From JAJEEA01 sp965243615 (GTDB taxonomy: Bacteria > Acidobacteriota > Vicinamibacteria > Vicinamibacterales > UBA8438): a stretch of DNA of 64,000 bases. The stretch is from NCBI GenBank assembly GCA_965243615.1, contig CBDEVO010000003.1, positions 2,418,001-2,482,000 of the forward strand. Reading direction: 5' to 3'. Shown here one piece after another: positions 34,446 through 42,580 of the stretch. The notes beneath the pieces were generated by a model. It did not search any database. It was not told the DNA's origin and worked only from the letters and a program-made list of their open reading frames with translations. Positions within the stretch are counted from its first letter, which is position 1. Every line of letters begins with the position of its first letter. Position numbers and translations under genes: made by a program.

Positions 34446-35538
34446 CCGCGTCGACCAAGGTGTCGAGATCGACCTGTCCCGGCTCGAGGAGCCCGGCGAT
34501 CTCCTGAGCCCTGGCCACTCGTTCCGCGGCGTCGAGATCGACGGTGACCCGCTCGGGATACAGCGACAGCCGGTAGCGCTCGACGATCGCCTCGAGCTGG
34601 CCGAGGTCGCCGCCGGCGACGAGGGCGGCGGGCAGGGCGGCCACGACGTCGGCCGGGGGGAGGGTCCGGGTGTCGGCGAGGCCGCGCTCGAGGGCCGTCG
34701 CGAGGCGGCGTATCTCGTCGAGGCGCTCGTCGCGCTCGGCCGCGCGCACCGCGACCCCCATGAACTCGTAGGCGCCGCCGACGTGCTGTCGGGCCTCGTC
34801 GATCTCCATGAAGTTCACGAGCTCGCGGCCTCCCGCCTCGGTGATCAGCGACAGGGCCGGCTCCTGCACCATGGCCGCGTCGACCTGCCCGATGCGCAGG
34901 GCGTCGAAGAGGTTGGTGCCGACGGTGGCGAACTGCACGCTCGCGGCGTCGGCGCCGGCCTGGTCGAGGAGGAACAGCAGCAGGGCGTGGTCGGCGTTGC
35001 CGAGGGCGGAGACGCCGACGGTGCGGCCCTCGAGGTCGGCGACGGCGTCGATCTCGGCGCTGCGGTCGGGGGCGACGGCGAGCGCGAACAGCGGCAGCCG
35101 GCCCGTCGACGCCACCCGGCGGATTGCCGCGCCGTTGGCCGCCGCCTGCAGCGCGACGTCGAACGAGCTGCCCGCGTAGTCGACGGCCCCGCCGACCAGC
35201 GCCTGGACCGCCGCGTTGCCCCCGCGCGTGTAGATGAGCTCGACGTCGAACCCCTGGTCGGCGAAGTGTCCCCGGACGCGGGTCACCTCGTAGGGCACGA
35301 CGCACAGGAGCTGCCCGCAGAACGCGAGGCTGAGCGGCGTCAGCCCGTCCTGCGGTCGCGGGCCGCACCCGCTGCTGACGGCGATCACGACGCCCGCCCC
35401 GAGCAGCGTTTTCAGCGCGGTGCGCCGGTCCCAGTCCGCCCCCGGATCGGGCCGCTCGCCGCCGGCCCGCTCCGAGTTGGCGGTGGGACCCGACACGACC
35501 CCGAGCAGGTTGGGGTTGGTCGCCTCGCAGCAGCCCAT
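34429..35538 (-). CDS. ABC transporter substrate-binding lipoprotein (NMT1/SsuA type)
   Basis: A 369-residue periplasmic binding protein. The N-terminal 45 residues precede a twin-Arg-like DRRTALK, a hydrophobic stretch and a lipobox ending VSSGCG, suggesting Tat or Sec export and lipid anchoring. The NMT1-like body includes YTRGGNAAVQALVGGAVDYAG and QVDAAMVQEPA. The long pre-signal region may mean a start further downstream. First gene of the importer operon; ligand class undetermined. Confidence 0.85.
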   Translation of the reverse strand: MGCCEATNPNLLGVVSGPTANSERAGGERPDPGADWDRRTALKTLLGAGVVIAVSSGCGPRPQDGLTPLSLAFCGQLLCVVPYEVTRVRGHFADQGFDVELIYTRGGNAAVQALVGGAVDYAGSSFDVALQAAANGAAIRRVASTGRLPLFALAVAPDRSAEIDAVADLEGRTVGVSALGNADHALLLFLLDQAGADAASVQFATVGTNLFDALRIGQVDAAMVQEPALSLITEAGGRELVNFMEIDEARQHVGGAYEFMGVAVRAAERDERLDEIRRLATALERGLADTRTLPPADVVAALPAALVAGGDLGQLEAIVERYRLSLYPERVTVDLDAAERVARAQEIAGLLEPGQVDLDTLVDADALAG

Positions 35539-35660
35539 GAGCAGCCTCCGGCCGGTTCAGGGCAGTGGACGAGATGGGCCTGCCAAGCGCATCCTGACGC
35601 AGCCCGCCTTCCGCGGTTTCCTGCGCTCGGCCCGTGACAGGCCGATTCCCGTCACCGTCC

Positions 35661-36200
35661 TCACCGGTTGGCCACGTACTCGGTCGCGAACGCCTTCAGG
35701 GCCTCGCTGCGCAGGCCGATCGTCTCCGCCTCGGCCATGGCGCGGTCGGTGTCCCAGCCGTCGCCCACCACGCGCTTGATGAACCACATCGCGCCCACGC
35801 GGTTGGCCGACCCGCAGTGGATGTAGGCGGGCTGGTTGGCCTCGTCGGCGATGGCGGCCAGGAACGTCTCGGTATGCTCGTCGGTGGGGGTCCGGAACGG
35901 GATGTGGATGTAGTTCAGTCCGGCTTCCTCGGCCGCGGCCCGGCTGCCCTCGATGTTCGCGCCGTTCTCCCCGGCGGTGCGGAAGTTGATGACCGACGCG
36001 AAGCCGAGGTCCGCCAACGCGGGCATCGCCGAGGCCGGGGTCGCCCCGGCGCAGGCGACGGTGGCGTCCACGCGCGTGTAGTTGACGACGCCCTCGGGCG
36101 CCTCGTCCTGGGCGTGGGCGGCGGGGGCGAGCCCGAGGGTCAGGCCGGCGGCGACCAGGGCCGCCGGAAGGATCCGCGAAAGCTGCTGTAGACGTGCCAT
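35661..36200 (-). CDS. Exported DUF442-like phosphatase
   Basis: A 179-residue secreted protein with a signal peptide ending AHAQDE and a dual-specificity-phosphatase-like fold. The catalytic loop is His128-Cys129-GSAN-Arg134, a C-x4-R loop as in DUF442/Blh proteins rather than the C-x5-R of classical tyrosine phosphatases. Asp and Arg in INFRTAGENG and PFRTPTDEH are typical upstream residues. ATG 36200 is eight bases after AAGGAG; the GTG at 36209 would leave no spacing. Substrate unknown. Confidence 0.78.
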   Translation of the reverse strand: MARLQQLSRILPAALVAAGLTLGLAPAAHAQDEAPEGVVNYTRVDATVACAGATPASAMPALADLGFASVINFRTAGENGANIEGSRAAAEEAGLNYIHIPFRTPTDEHTETFLAAIADEANQPAYIHCGSANRVGAMWFIKRVVGDGWDTDRAMAEAETIGLRSEALKAFATEYVANR

Positions 36201-36237
36201 GGAATTCACTCCTTGCTGTTCTCAGATGGTTGAGTGA

Positions 36238-38388
36238 TCAGTTCGCCAACGGGTGGGGCCGAATCTGGAACTTCACCAGGTTGCCCGGCTCCACCGGCCC
36301 TCCCTCGACGTGCCACGCCGCGTCGGCGCCGTAGGTGGCGTAGACCCCGCGTCCCTTCCAGCCGCCGTCGGGGTCGTCGATGCGGCCGTCGAGGCCGCGG
36401 CTGTGGAAGCCCATGGGGTAGGGCACCCGCAGGGTCACCCACTCCCCGGTGTCGGGCATCAGGGCGAGGAGCGAGTCCGAGCTCGAGCCGTTGGCGATGG
36501 GGACGTTTTCGCCCAGCCCCAGCGTGTCGAACTGGTCGACCCAGTTGTAGTAGTGGAAGTCGGTGCCGATGTCGGTGCCCGCGAAGTCGGGGCCGGGCAC
36601 CTTGTAGAAGCTCCACCCCTCGTCGCACTGGCGGCCGTCGCGCACCTCGGGGCCGCCGAAGACGGTGCACTTCGAGCGGTCGAAGCTCGCGAAGTGGCTG
36701 CTGCCGGCCAGCGCCGCCCAGAGCACCCCGTTGCGGTCGACGTCGAGGCCGCGGGTGCGGTAGCCGTGCTCGGCCGGCACCACGTAGAGCTCGGCGACGC
36801 ACGTCTCGGGCGGGTTGTCGCCGCGGTCGAGCCGCACGAGGTCGCCGGGATAGCGGTCGGAGACGATCCACACCGCGTCGTCGACGGGGTTGGTGATGAC
36901 GCCGTAGGCGCCGGCGATGATGCGGGTGTCGAGCGCCGGGTCGTGCTCGGCCTCGGCGCCGCCGCGGGCCGGCTCGTTCCACGGCTTGGTGATGACGCCG
37001 TCGCCGTTGGTGTCGATGACGGTCGGGCACCAGCCCTGCGACGCCCGCTCGTCGCCGGTCTCGTCGTACATCTTCGTGTCGAGCCAGCCGATGACCTGCC
37101 CGCCCCCGCTGAAGTACAGCGTGTCGTTGTCGTCCTCGGCGAACTGCAGGTGGTGGGTGCCGAAGCAGGTGTGGATGAGCTCGAACTCCTCCGTCTCGGG
37201 CTCGTAGTAGCCGGTGTGCCGCCCCGCCCGGTCGACGGGGAAGTACCGTGCGTAGCGGTTATCGGAGCCCTCCCGACACCACGCGGGGTTGTCGACGGAC
37301 TGCACCCGGGTGGTCAGCCAGACGCGCCCCTCGGCGTCCAGCATCGGGTTGTGGGGGTTGGCGGGGTCGTGCCACACCGCCTCCTCGCCGAAGTCGCGCC
37401 ACGGCTTGAAGCCCTCGGTCTGGAACATCGACGGCACCGTCGACCGGTCCACCCGCAGCGGGACCTTGAGCATGCGCGACTCGTGGCGGTTGGGATCGGT
37501 GATGAGGAGGAAGTCGTTGCCGATGTCGACCCCGTAGATGGGGCCGTTGGCGTTCACCGTCGGGTTGCGCTTGTCGGTGGCGATCTCGTCGTGGACGAAG
37601 GCGACGTTGTCGCCCCAGTTCCACTGCGTCAGCACCACGTTGCGCTCGATGCCGGAGGGCCGCGGCGGGGCCGGGGGCACCGCGCCGGCGGCGATGCGGT
37701 CGCTCCAGTCGGCGACCATCTCGAGGCCGCGGCTGCGGCCGAACTGGGTGATGAAGCTGGCCATCAGCGACCCGCGCTGGCCGCGCTGCGTCCGGTCGTC
37801 CCAGGCCGCGATGCTCGAGTCGAAGTCGTCGAGGTCGGGCACCACCCGGGTGCGCTCGTTGCCGACCTGGTGGCAGCGCTGGCAGCCCTTCAGCACGTTG
37901 ATCCACTCGTTCTGGCTCTGCAGCCGCTCGTTGATGCCGTTGCCGTCCTCGCCGGTGCCGGGGAACTCGTGGGCGTCGGGCAGGTCGATGAGGGCGAGCC
38001 AGTAGTTCGAGGGGTAGACCTGCGCCGCCTCCTGCGGCGTGGCGGCGACCGTCGCCCGCAGGTCGAGCTCGGCCCCCGGGACCGCCTCGACCGGCGTCGA
38101 GTCGACGAGGCCGTAGCCCCGCACCCACACGTCGTAGGTGGCGGCGGGCAGCTCCGGCAGCAGGAACCGGCCGTCGTCGCCGGTGACGACGATCTTGCGG
38201 AAGACCGTCTCGAGGTCGTCGGTCTCGGCGATCACCCACACGCCGGCCTCGGCCCCGTCGCCGCTGGTGACGGCGCCGGTGATGACCCCGTCGTTGGCCT
38301 GGGCCGAGAGGGCGTCGTCGTGCATCAGGGTCGCCGCGGCGGCGGCGATGACGCCGGCGGCCGCGAGGGCGCAAATCCTTCGCATCAT
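36238..38388 (-). CDS. Exported carboxypeptidase-regulatory-like, haem-binding and propeller protein
   Basis: A 716-residue secreted protein. A signal peptide (to about residue 30) is followed by a carboxypeptidase-regulatory-like Ig domain (32-115), a c-type haem site Cys169-Gln-Arg-Cys172-His173, and a long C-terminal region with repeated GxVW and DRxGN motifs consistent with a streptogramin-lyase-like beta-propeller. One haem site fused to a propeller suggests a periplasmic redox enzyme or sensor, possibly a dehydrogenase, but no cofactor motif proves it. It shares its strand with the ankyrin gene 10 bases upstream, so the pair is probably one operon. Confidence 0.7.
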   Translation of the reverse strand: MMRRICALAAAGVIAAAAATLMHDDALSAQANDGVITGAVTSGDGAEAGVWVIAETDDLETVFRKIVVTGDDGRFLLPELPAATYDVWVRGYGLVDSTPVEAVPGAELDLRATVAATPQEAAQVYPSNYWLALIDLPDAHEFPGTGEDGNGINERLQSQNEWINVLKGCQRCHQVGNERTRVVPDLDDFDSSIAAWDDRTQRGQRGSLMASFITQFGRSRGLEMVADWSDRIAAGAVPPAPPRPSGIERNVVLTQWNWGDNVAFVHDEIATDKRNPTVNANGPIYGVDIGNDFLLITDPNRHESRMLKVPLRVDRSTVPSMFQTEGFKPWRDFGEEAVWHDPANPHNPMLDAEGRVWLTTRVQSVDNPAWCREGSDNRYARYFPVDRAGRHTGYYEPETEEFELIHTCFGTHHLQFAEDDNDTLYFSGGGQVIGWLDTKMYDETGDERASQGWCPTVIDTNGDGVITKPWNEPARGGAEAEHDPALDTRIIAGAYGVITNPVDDAVWIVSDRYPGDLVRLDRGDNPPETCVAELYVVPAEHGYRTRGLDVDRNGVLWAALAGSSHFASFDRSKCTVFGGPEVRDGRQCDEGWSFYKVPGPDFAGTDIGTDFHYYNWVDQFDTLGLGENVPIANGSSSDSLLALMPDTGEWVTLRVPYPMGFHSRGLDGRIDDPDGGWKGRGVYATYGADAAWHVEGGPVEPGNLVKFQIRPHPLAN

Positions 38389-38398
38389 GTCGTTTCTC

Positions 38399-39979
38399 CT
38401 AATCCGATCCCGCGCCGAGCTCCTCGAGCAGGGCCACCGTGTCGGGCCACGCCTTCTCGGTGTTGGCCACGAAGACCCCCTGGGCGACCATCAACGGCGT
38501 CCACCCGATGGTGTTCCGGGCGTCGATGTCCGCGCCCTGTTCCAGCAAGTACTGCACGATCAGGTTCGAGCCCATCATCGCCGCGCCGTGCAGGGCGGTG
38601 CTGCCGCCCCAGCGCATGTCGCCGCGGTCGCGCTGCGCGTCCAACTCCAGGAGATTGAGCGGGTGCCGCAGCAGGAGGTCGCGGCCGTCGCCGACCAGCT
38701 CCGTGTCCCCGAAGTCGGCCGCCGCGTGGATGTCGTTGCCCAGCTCGATGGCGAGCCGGACCGCGGCCAGTCGGGTCTCCTCCGGCGTCCCGTTCAGGGG
38801 GCCGGGGCTCTCGCCGTCCCAGAAGCCGACCCCCGCCGCCGCCATCAGCGGCGTGATGCGCTGGCCGGTCGGGGTGAGGGGGTCCGCCCCGTGCCGGACG
38901 AGCAGCCGCATCAGCTCGAGGTCGGCGTGCTTGGCCGCGAGGTAGAACGGGGTCGCCCCCACGAAGCTCAGGAAGTTGCGCCCGACGGAGATGCCCGGCG
39001 GGGGCCTGACGATGCCGAGGTCGACCTCGAAGGGAATCTCCCGCCAGTCGATGCGCACGTTGGGCTCTGCGGCCGCCTCGAGGAGGGCGCGTGCCAGGTC
39101 GAGGCTGTCGAGGTCGCCGGTCTGAAGCGGCGGCCGCCCGGAGCCCGGGCGCCGGATCCACGCCAGCGCGTGCAGCACGGAGCCGCGGGGGTCGGGCCGG
39201 TTGGGGTCGGCGCCGAGCTCGAGCAGCCGTCCCGCCAGCTCGTAGTGCGCGTTGACGACGGCGAGGGCCAGCGGGGTGGTGCCGTCGCGGGCCGTGCCGT
39301 GGATGTCGGCGCCGGCCGCCAACAGGGCCTCCACCGCCTCGATGTGTCCCCCCCGCACGGCGAAGAGCAGCGGCGTGATGCGCCCGTTCGACCGGGCCTC
39401 GACATCGGCCCCGGCCGCGATCAGCGTGAGGACAGCGTCGGCATGGCCCTCGGCCGCCGCCCACATCAGGGCGTCCTGCCCCCGCCACGATTCCGTCGCG
39501 TGCAGGTCGGCGCCGGCCTCGAGCAGCCGCCGCACCACCTCGGGCCGCCCCGTCCTGGCCGCCATCATCAGCGGCGTGTCTCCGCCGGGACTCGGGGCCC
39601 CCGGGTCCGCGCCGGCCTCGAGCAGTGCCGCCACCAGCGGGGCGCTGCCGTTTGCCGAGGCCAGGGCGAGCGGCGTCACTCCGTAGCGGTTCGCGGCGTC
39701 GACCCGGGCGCCGGCCGCGATGAGCCGGCGGGCGAGGGGACGGTCGTCCCGCTGCGCCGCCCAGTGCAACGCCGTCGTCCCGTCCGGGGCGGCGGCGTCG
39801 ACGTCGGCGCCGGCGTCCAGCAGCGCCGACGCGGTCTCGACGGCGCCCTCTCTCGCGGCGTCGACGAGCGCCGCGTCGGCCGGCTGGGCGCCCGCCGGCT
39901 GCGCCCAAGCGATCGCGAGCAGGCCCGCGGCGATGACGCCGGCCCGCGGCCATCGTCCAGTACGGTCGCGCATGCTCAT
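38399..39979 (-). CDS. Exported ankyrin-repeat protein
   Basis: A 526-residue secreted protein with a signal peptide (ending QPAGAQPA) and around ten ankyrin repeats built on (G)xTPLxxAxxxGxxxxVxxLLxAGADxxA. Between the repeats at about residues 270-370 is a longer non-repetitive insert. ATG 39979 is preceded by GGGGGTGG; the upstream frame to 40111 shows no start signal. Likely a periplasmic protein-binding scaffold; it precedes the haem/propeller gene on the same strand. Confidence 0.85.
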   Translation of the reverse strand: MSMRDRTGRWPRAGVIAAGLLAIAWAQPAGAQPADAALVDAAREGAVETASALLDAGADVDAAAPDGTTALHWAAQRDDRPLARRLIAAGARVDAANRYGVTPLALASANGSAPLVAALLEAGADPGAPSPGGDTPLMMAARTGRPEVVRRLLEAGADLHATESWRGQDALMWAAAEGHADAVLTLIAAGADVEARSNGRITPLLFAVRGGHIEAVEALLAAGADIHGTARDGTTPLALAVVNAHYELAGRLLELGADPNRPDPRGSVLHALAWIRRPGSGRPPLQTGDLDSLDLARALLEAAAEPNVRIDWREIPFEVDLGIVRPPPGISVGRNFLSFVGATPFYLAAKHADLELMRLLVRHGADPLTPTGQRITPLMAAAGVGFWDGESPGPLNGTPEETRLAAVRLAIELGNDIHAAADFGDTELVGDGRDLLLRHPLNLLELDAQRDRGDMRWGGSTALHGAAMMGSNLIVQYLLEQGADIDARNTIGWTPLMVAQGVFVANTEKAWPDTVALLEELGAGSD

Positions 39980-40225
39980 GAATCCACCCCCGCCGGACCT
40001 CGAATCAGGTGCGCGGTCACGCGCCATCGTACCCTTGTGAACGAGTCTCATCCGGATCTGCCCAGTGTACACGCACACTATACCCAATCCGGGGACGGGC
40101 AGGGCACGCACCCGCCGAGGCGGGGCACGGGGTGGCGGTGGCGCTGCCGAGCCCGCGGGCGATGTCGTAGCATGGCGACGGGAAGGCGGCTATCGATCAT
40201 GCCCACAGGTGGTGAGGAGACACCA

Positions 40226-41674
40226 ATGCGATCCACAACGCGTTTGCGCGCGCTGGCCGTCGCCCTGTCATGCGTGGGCCTCTCGCTCTCGGCGTGTGGC
40301 CGTTCCGAATCCGGGCAGGTCACGGAGCCGGGACCGTTGGCCGGTCTCGAGGCGGAGCTCGGCTCGCTGGTCCCGATGCTGCTCGAAGCGTTCGCGGTGC
40401 CCGGCGCCGCCGTCGGCATCATCCACGAAGGCGAGATCCTGATGAAGCGTGGGTTCGGCTACGCGGATGTCGCGAGCGGCCGCCCGGTCGACACGGGCAC
40501 CGCCTTCAACATCGGGTCGATCTCGAAGACCGTGGCGGCATGGGGCGTTCTGAAGCTGGTCGAAGCGGGAGACCTCGATCTGGATGCGCCGGCGAGCACC
40601 TATCTCACGCGCTGGCAGCTCCCCGAGTCGGCGTTCGACCACGACGGGGTGACGGTTCGCCGGATGCTGAGCCATACGGCGGGGCTCTCGCTTTCCGGCT
40701 ATCCCGGGTTTCAGCCCGGGGAGCCGTTGCCCACGGTCGAGGAGTCGCTGTCGGGGGCGACCAACGGCGCGGGCGGCGTGTACGTCGCGCACGAGCCGGG
40801 CTCCCGGTGGCAGTACTCGGGCGGCGGCTACACGCTCGCCCAACTGATTGTCGAGGAGGTGACCCGGCGGCCGTTCGCGGAGTACATGGAGAGCGAGGTT
40901 CTCGGGCCGCTGGGCATGCGCTCGAGCTCGTTCGTGTGGGACGAAGACGTCGACCGCGGCGCGGCGACGCCGTACGGGTCGGTCGGCGAGCCGATCGGGG
41001 GGCCGCGGTTCACGGCGATGGCGGCGGCGGGGCTCCAGACGACGCTGGACGACATCACCCGGTTCGCGTTGGCCAGCCTGGGCCGGCTGGGCGGCGAACA
41101 GGGGACGGGCGGGGTGCTCGGTCCCGAGACCCTGGCGCTCATGCAGCTTCCGGTCGAGCCCTCCGACGACTATGGCCTCGGGTACAGCCACGAAGTACTC
41201 GGCGGCGTGACCCTCGTCGGTCACGGCGGGGCCAACCAGGGTTGGATGGCGTTGCTCAGCCTGGCGCCCGAGACGGGCGACGGCCTCGTCGTCATGACCA
41301 ACGGCTCCAACGGAGCGAGGGTGCACGGCGTGATCGCCTGCGCATGGCGGTCGCGCGTGACGGGCGAGGCGTGCGACCCGCCTCCACCCATCCCGGTGCC
41401 CTTCGACGAGGCCGGCATGGCTCGTCTCGCGGGCCGGTACGCCGGGCCGGATGGACGCACGATAGAGCTCCGGCCCACGGACGGCCGCCTCGTTCTCCAG
41501 TTTCCCAACGGCCTGAGCTCGCTGGTGCTGGCGCGCAGCGACGACGAGTTCTTCACTGCCGCCGCGTCGTTGACCTTCGGGGCCGTGCAGGACGAGGACG
41601 GCGCGGTGAGTGGGCTGATGGTCAGCGTGCGGGGCGAGGCCCCGGTACTTGTTGCCCGGGTGGAGGCTCCCTAG
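40226..41674 (+). CDS. Class C beta-lactamase-like serine hydrolase lipoprotein
   Basis: A 482-residue hydrolase. The signal peptide ends in lipobox LSLSAC24, so it is probably lipid-anchored. Serine-hydrolase motifs are Ser98-Ile-Ser-Lys101, Tyr197-Ser-Gly and a late His-Gly-Gly (HGGANQG). A C-terminal domain (about 395-482) follows, as in DUF3471-type esterases. It is likely a peptidase or esterase on periplasmic peptides rather than a resistance lactamase. ATG 40226 follows GAGGAGA by six bases. Confidence 0.85.
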   Translation: MRSTTRLRALAVALSCVGLSLSACGRSESGQVTEPGPLAGLEAELGSLVPMLLEAFAVPGAAVGIIHEGEILMKRGFGYADVASGRPVDTGTAFNIGSISKTVAAWGVLKLVEAGDLDLDAPASTYLTRWQLPESAFDHDGVTVRRMLSHTAGLSLSGYPGFQPGEPLPTVEESLSGATNGAGGVYVAHEPGSRWQYSGGGYTLAQLIVEEVTRRPFAEYMESEVLGPLGMRSSSFVWDEDVDRGAATPYGSVGEPIGGPRFTAMAAAGLQTTLDDITRFALASLGRLGGEQGTGGVLGPETLALMQLPVEPSDDYGLGYSHEVLGGVTLVGHGGANQGWMALLSLAPETGDGLVVMTNGSNGARVHGVIACAWRSRVTGEACDPPPPIPVPFDEAGMARLAGRYAGPDGRTIELRPTDGRLVLQFPNGLSSLVLARSDDEFFTAAASLTFGAVQDEDGAVSGLMVSVRGEAPVLVARVEAP

Positions 41675-42106
41675 CAGCAAGGGATCGAAGCAGTTGGCGA
41701 ACGCGCCGCGAGCGCCTCTACGTTCCGGCGCGTGAACGCGCGACCACCCCCTCGGCCAGGACGTGCCCGCCGCGCCGCCCGCTCACTCTGTCGGCGGTCC
41801 AGATCGACGCGTTCGCGACGGTCTACCCGAGCAACCGGCGGTCCGTGCAGGCGGTGCGCGAACGCGTGCTCTGGCCTGGATGAGGGGGTTCCGTCGATTT
41901 CCGAAATCCCACTCCCCCGCAGGGACAATCTCGCGGCGGCGCAGCGCGTCGGGGAGGCACGCTTCGCGGGGGCTCCCCTGGGCGTTGTTCTGCCGCAACA
42001 CCGGTTGGCGTCAGAAGATCGGGCGACTTGTTAATTTCATGGCTTTTATGTTATTAAATTAGCTGAACAGGGCCGTGCGGGACGGCCCGGGAACCGGGAT
42101 CGACCC
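41675..42106. other. Intergenic region with AT-rich 3' end
   Basis: This 432-base stretch has no supported gene; short frames in it have no start signals or recognisable content. Its last 40 bases (42026-42062) are strikingly AT-rich and hold the promoter of the BlaI/M56 operon. Confidence 0.6.
42028..42057 (+). promoter_or_regulatory. Promoter of the BlaI/M56 operon
   Basis: TTGTTA (42028-42033) and TATTAA (42052-42057) are separated by 18 bases in an AT-rich island. TAATTT and AAATTA arms flank most of this segment and could be the site for a dimeric repressor, with the BlaI protein encoded just downstream the natural candidate. Confidence 0.5.
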
Positions 42107-42580
42107 ATGGGCATGGCAAGACCGTGGCACAGTCGGCTGTCGCGTCGCGAGCGGCAGATCATGGACATCCTCTATCGGCGCGGCCGCGCCCCGGCGAGCG
42201 TCGTCCGGGAAGAGCTGCCCGGCGACCCGAGCTCATCGACGGTCCGTACGCAGTTGCGCATCCTCGAGCAGAAGGGGCACGTGCGTCACGAGGAGGTGGG
42301 GCTGCGGTACGTGTATCGCCCGGTGACCCCTCGCCGGGACGCGCGCCGGTCAGCGTTGCGGCATCTCGTCGAGACGTTCTTCGACGGGTCCGCCGAACGG
42401 GCCGTGGCAGCGTTGCTCGGCGGGGAGGCGAGGCGTCTGACCGAGCCGGAGCTCGAGCGGATCGCACGCGTCGTCTCGGATGCGAGAGCGGCGCAACAAA
42501 GAGCCGGTCGCTCCGCGAGCGCTTCACGCGGCGACGGGCCGAACGGAAACGGCACGAGCGGGAAGCGGGAGGAACCGTGA
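42107..42580 (+). CDS. BlaI/MecI/CopY-type transcriptional repressor
   Basis: A 157-residue winged-helix repressor: RLSRRERQIMDILYRRGRAPASVVRE opens the helix-turn-helix, and the wing contains SSTVRTQLRILEQKGHVRHE. A dimerisation region and a charged tail of about 30 residues follow. Proteins of this class repress an operon until cleaved by a partner M56 metallopeptidase. Here the partner is the very next gene, overlapping by one base, so self-controlled regulation is expected. Confidence 0.88.
   Translation: MGMARPWHSRLSRRERQIMDILYRRGRAPASVVREELPGDPSSSTVRTQLRILEQKGHVRHEEVGLRYVYRPVTPRRDARRSALRHLVETFFDGSAERAVAALLGGEARRLTEPELERIARVVSDARAAQQRAGRSASASRGDGPNGNGTSGKREEP

Noticed and set aside
40226..41674. 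Antibiotic-resistance beta-lactamase
   Set aside because: The motifs fit the broad class C/esterase group; the C-terminal extension and lipobox favour a peptidase or esterase.
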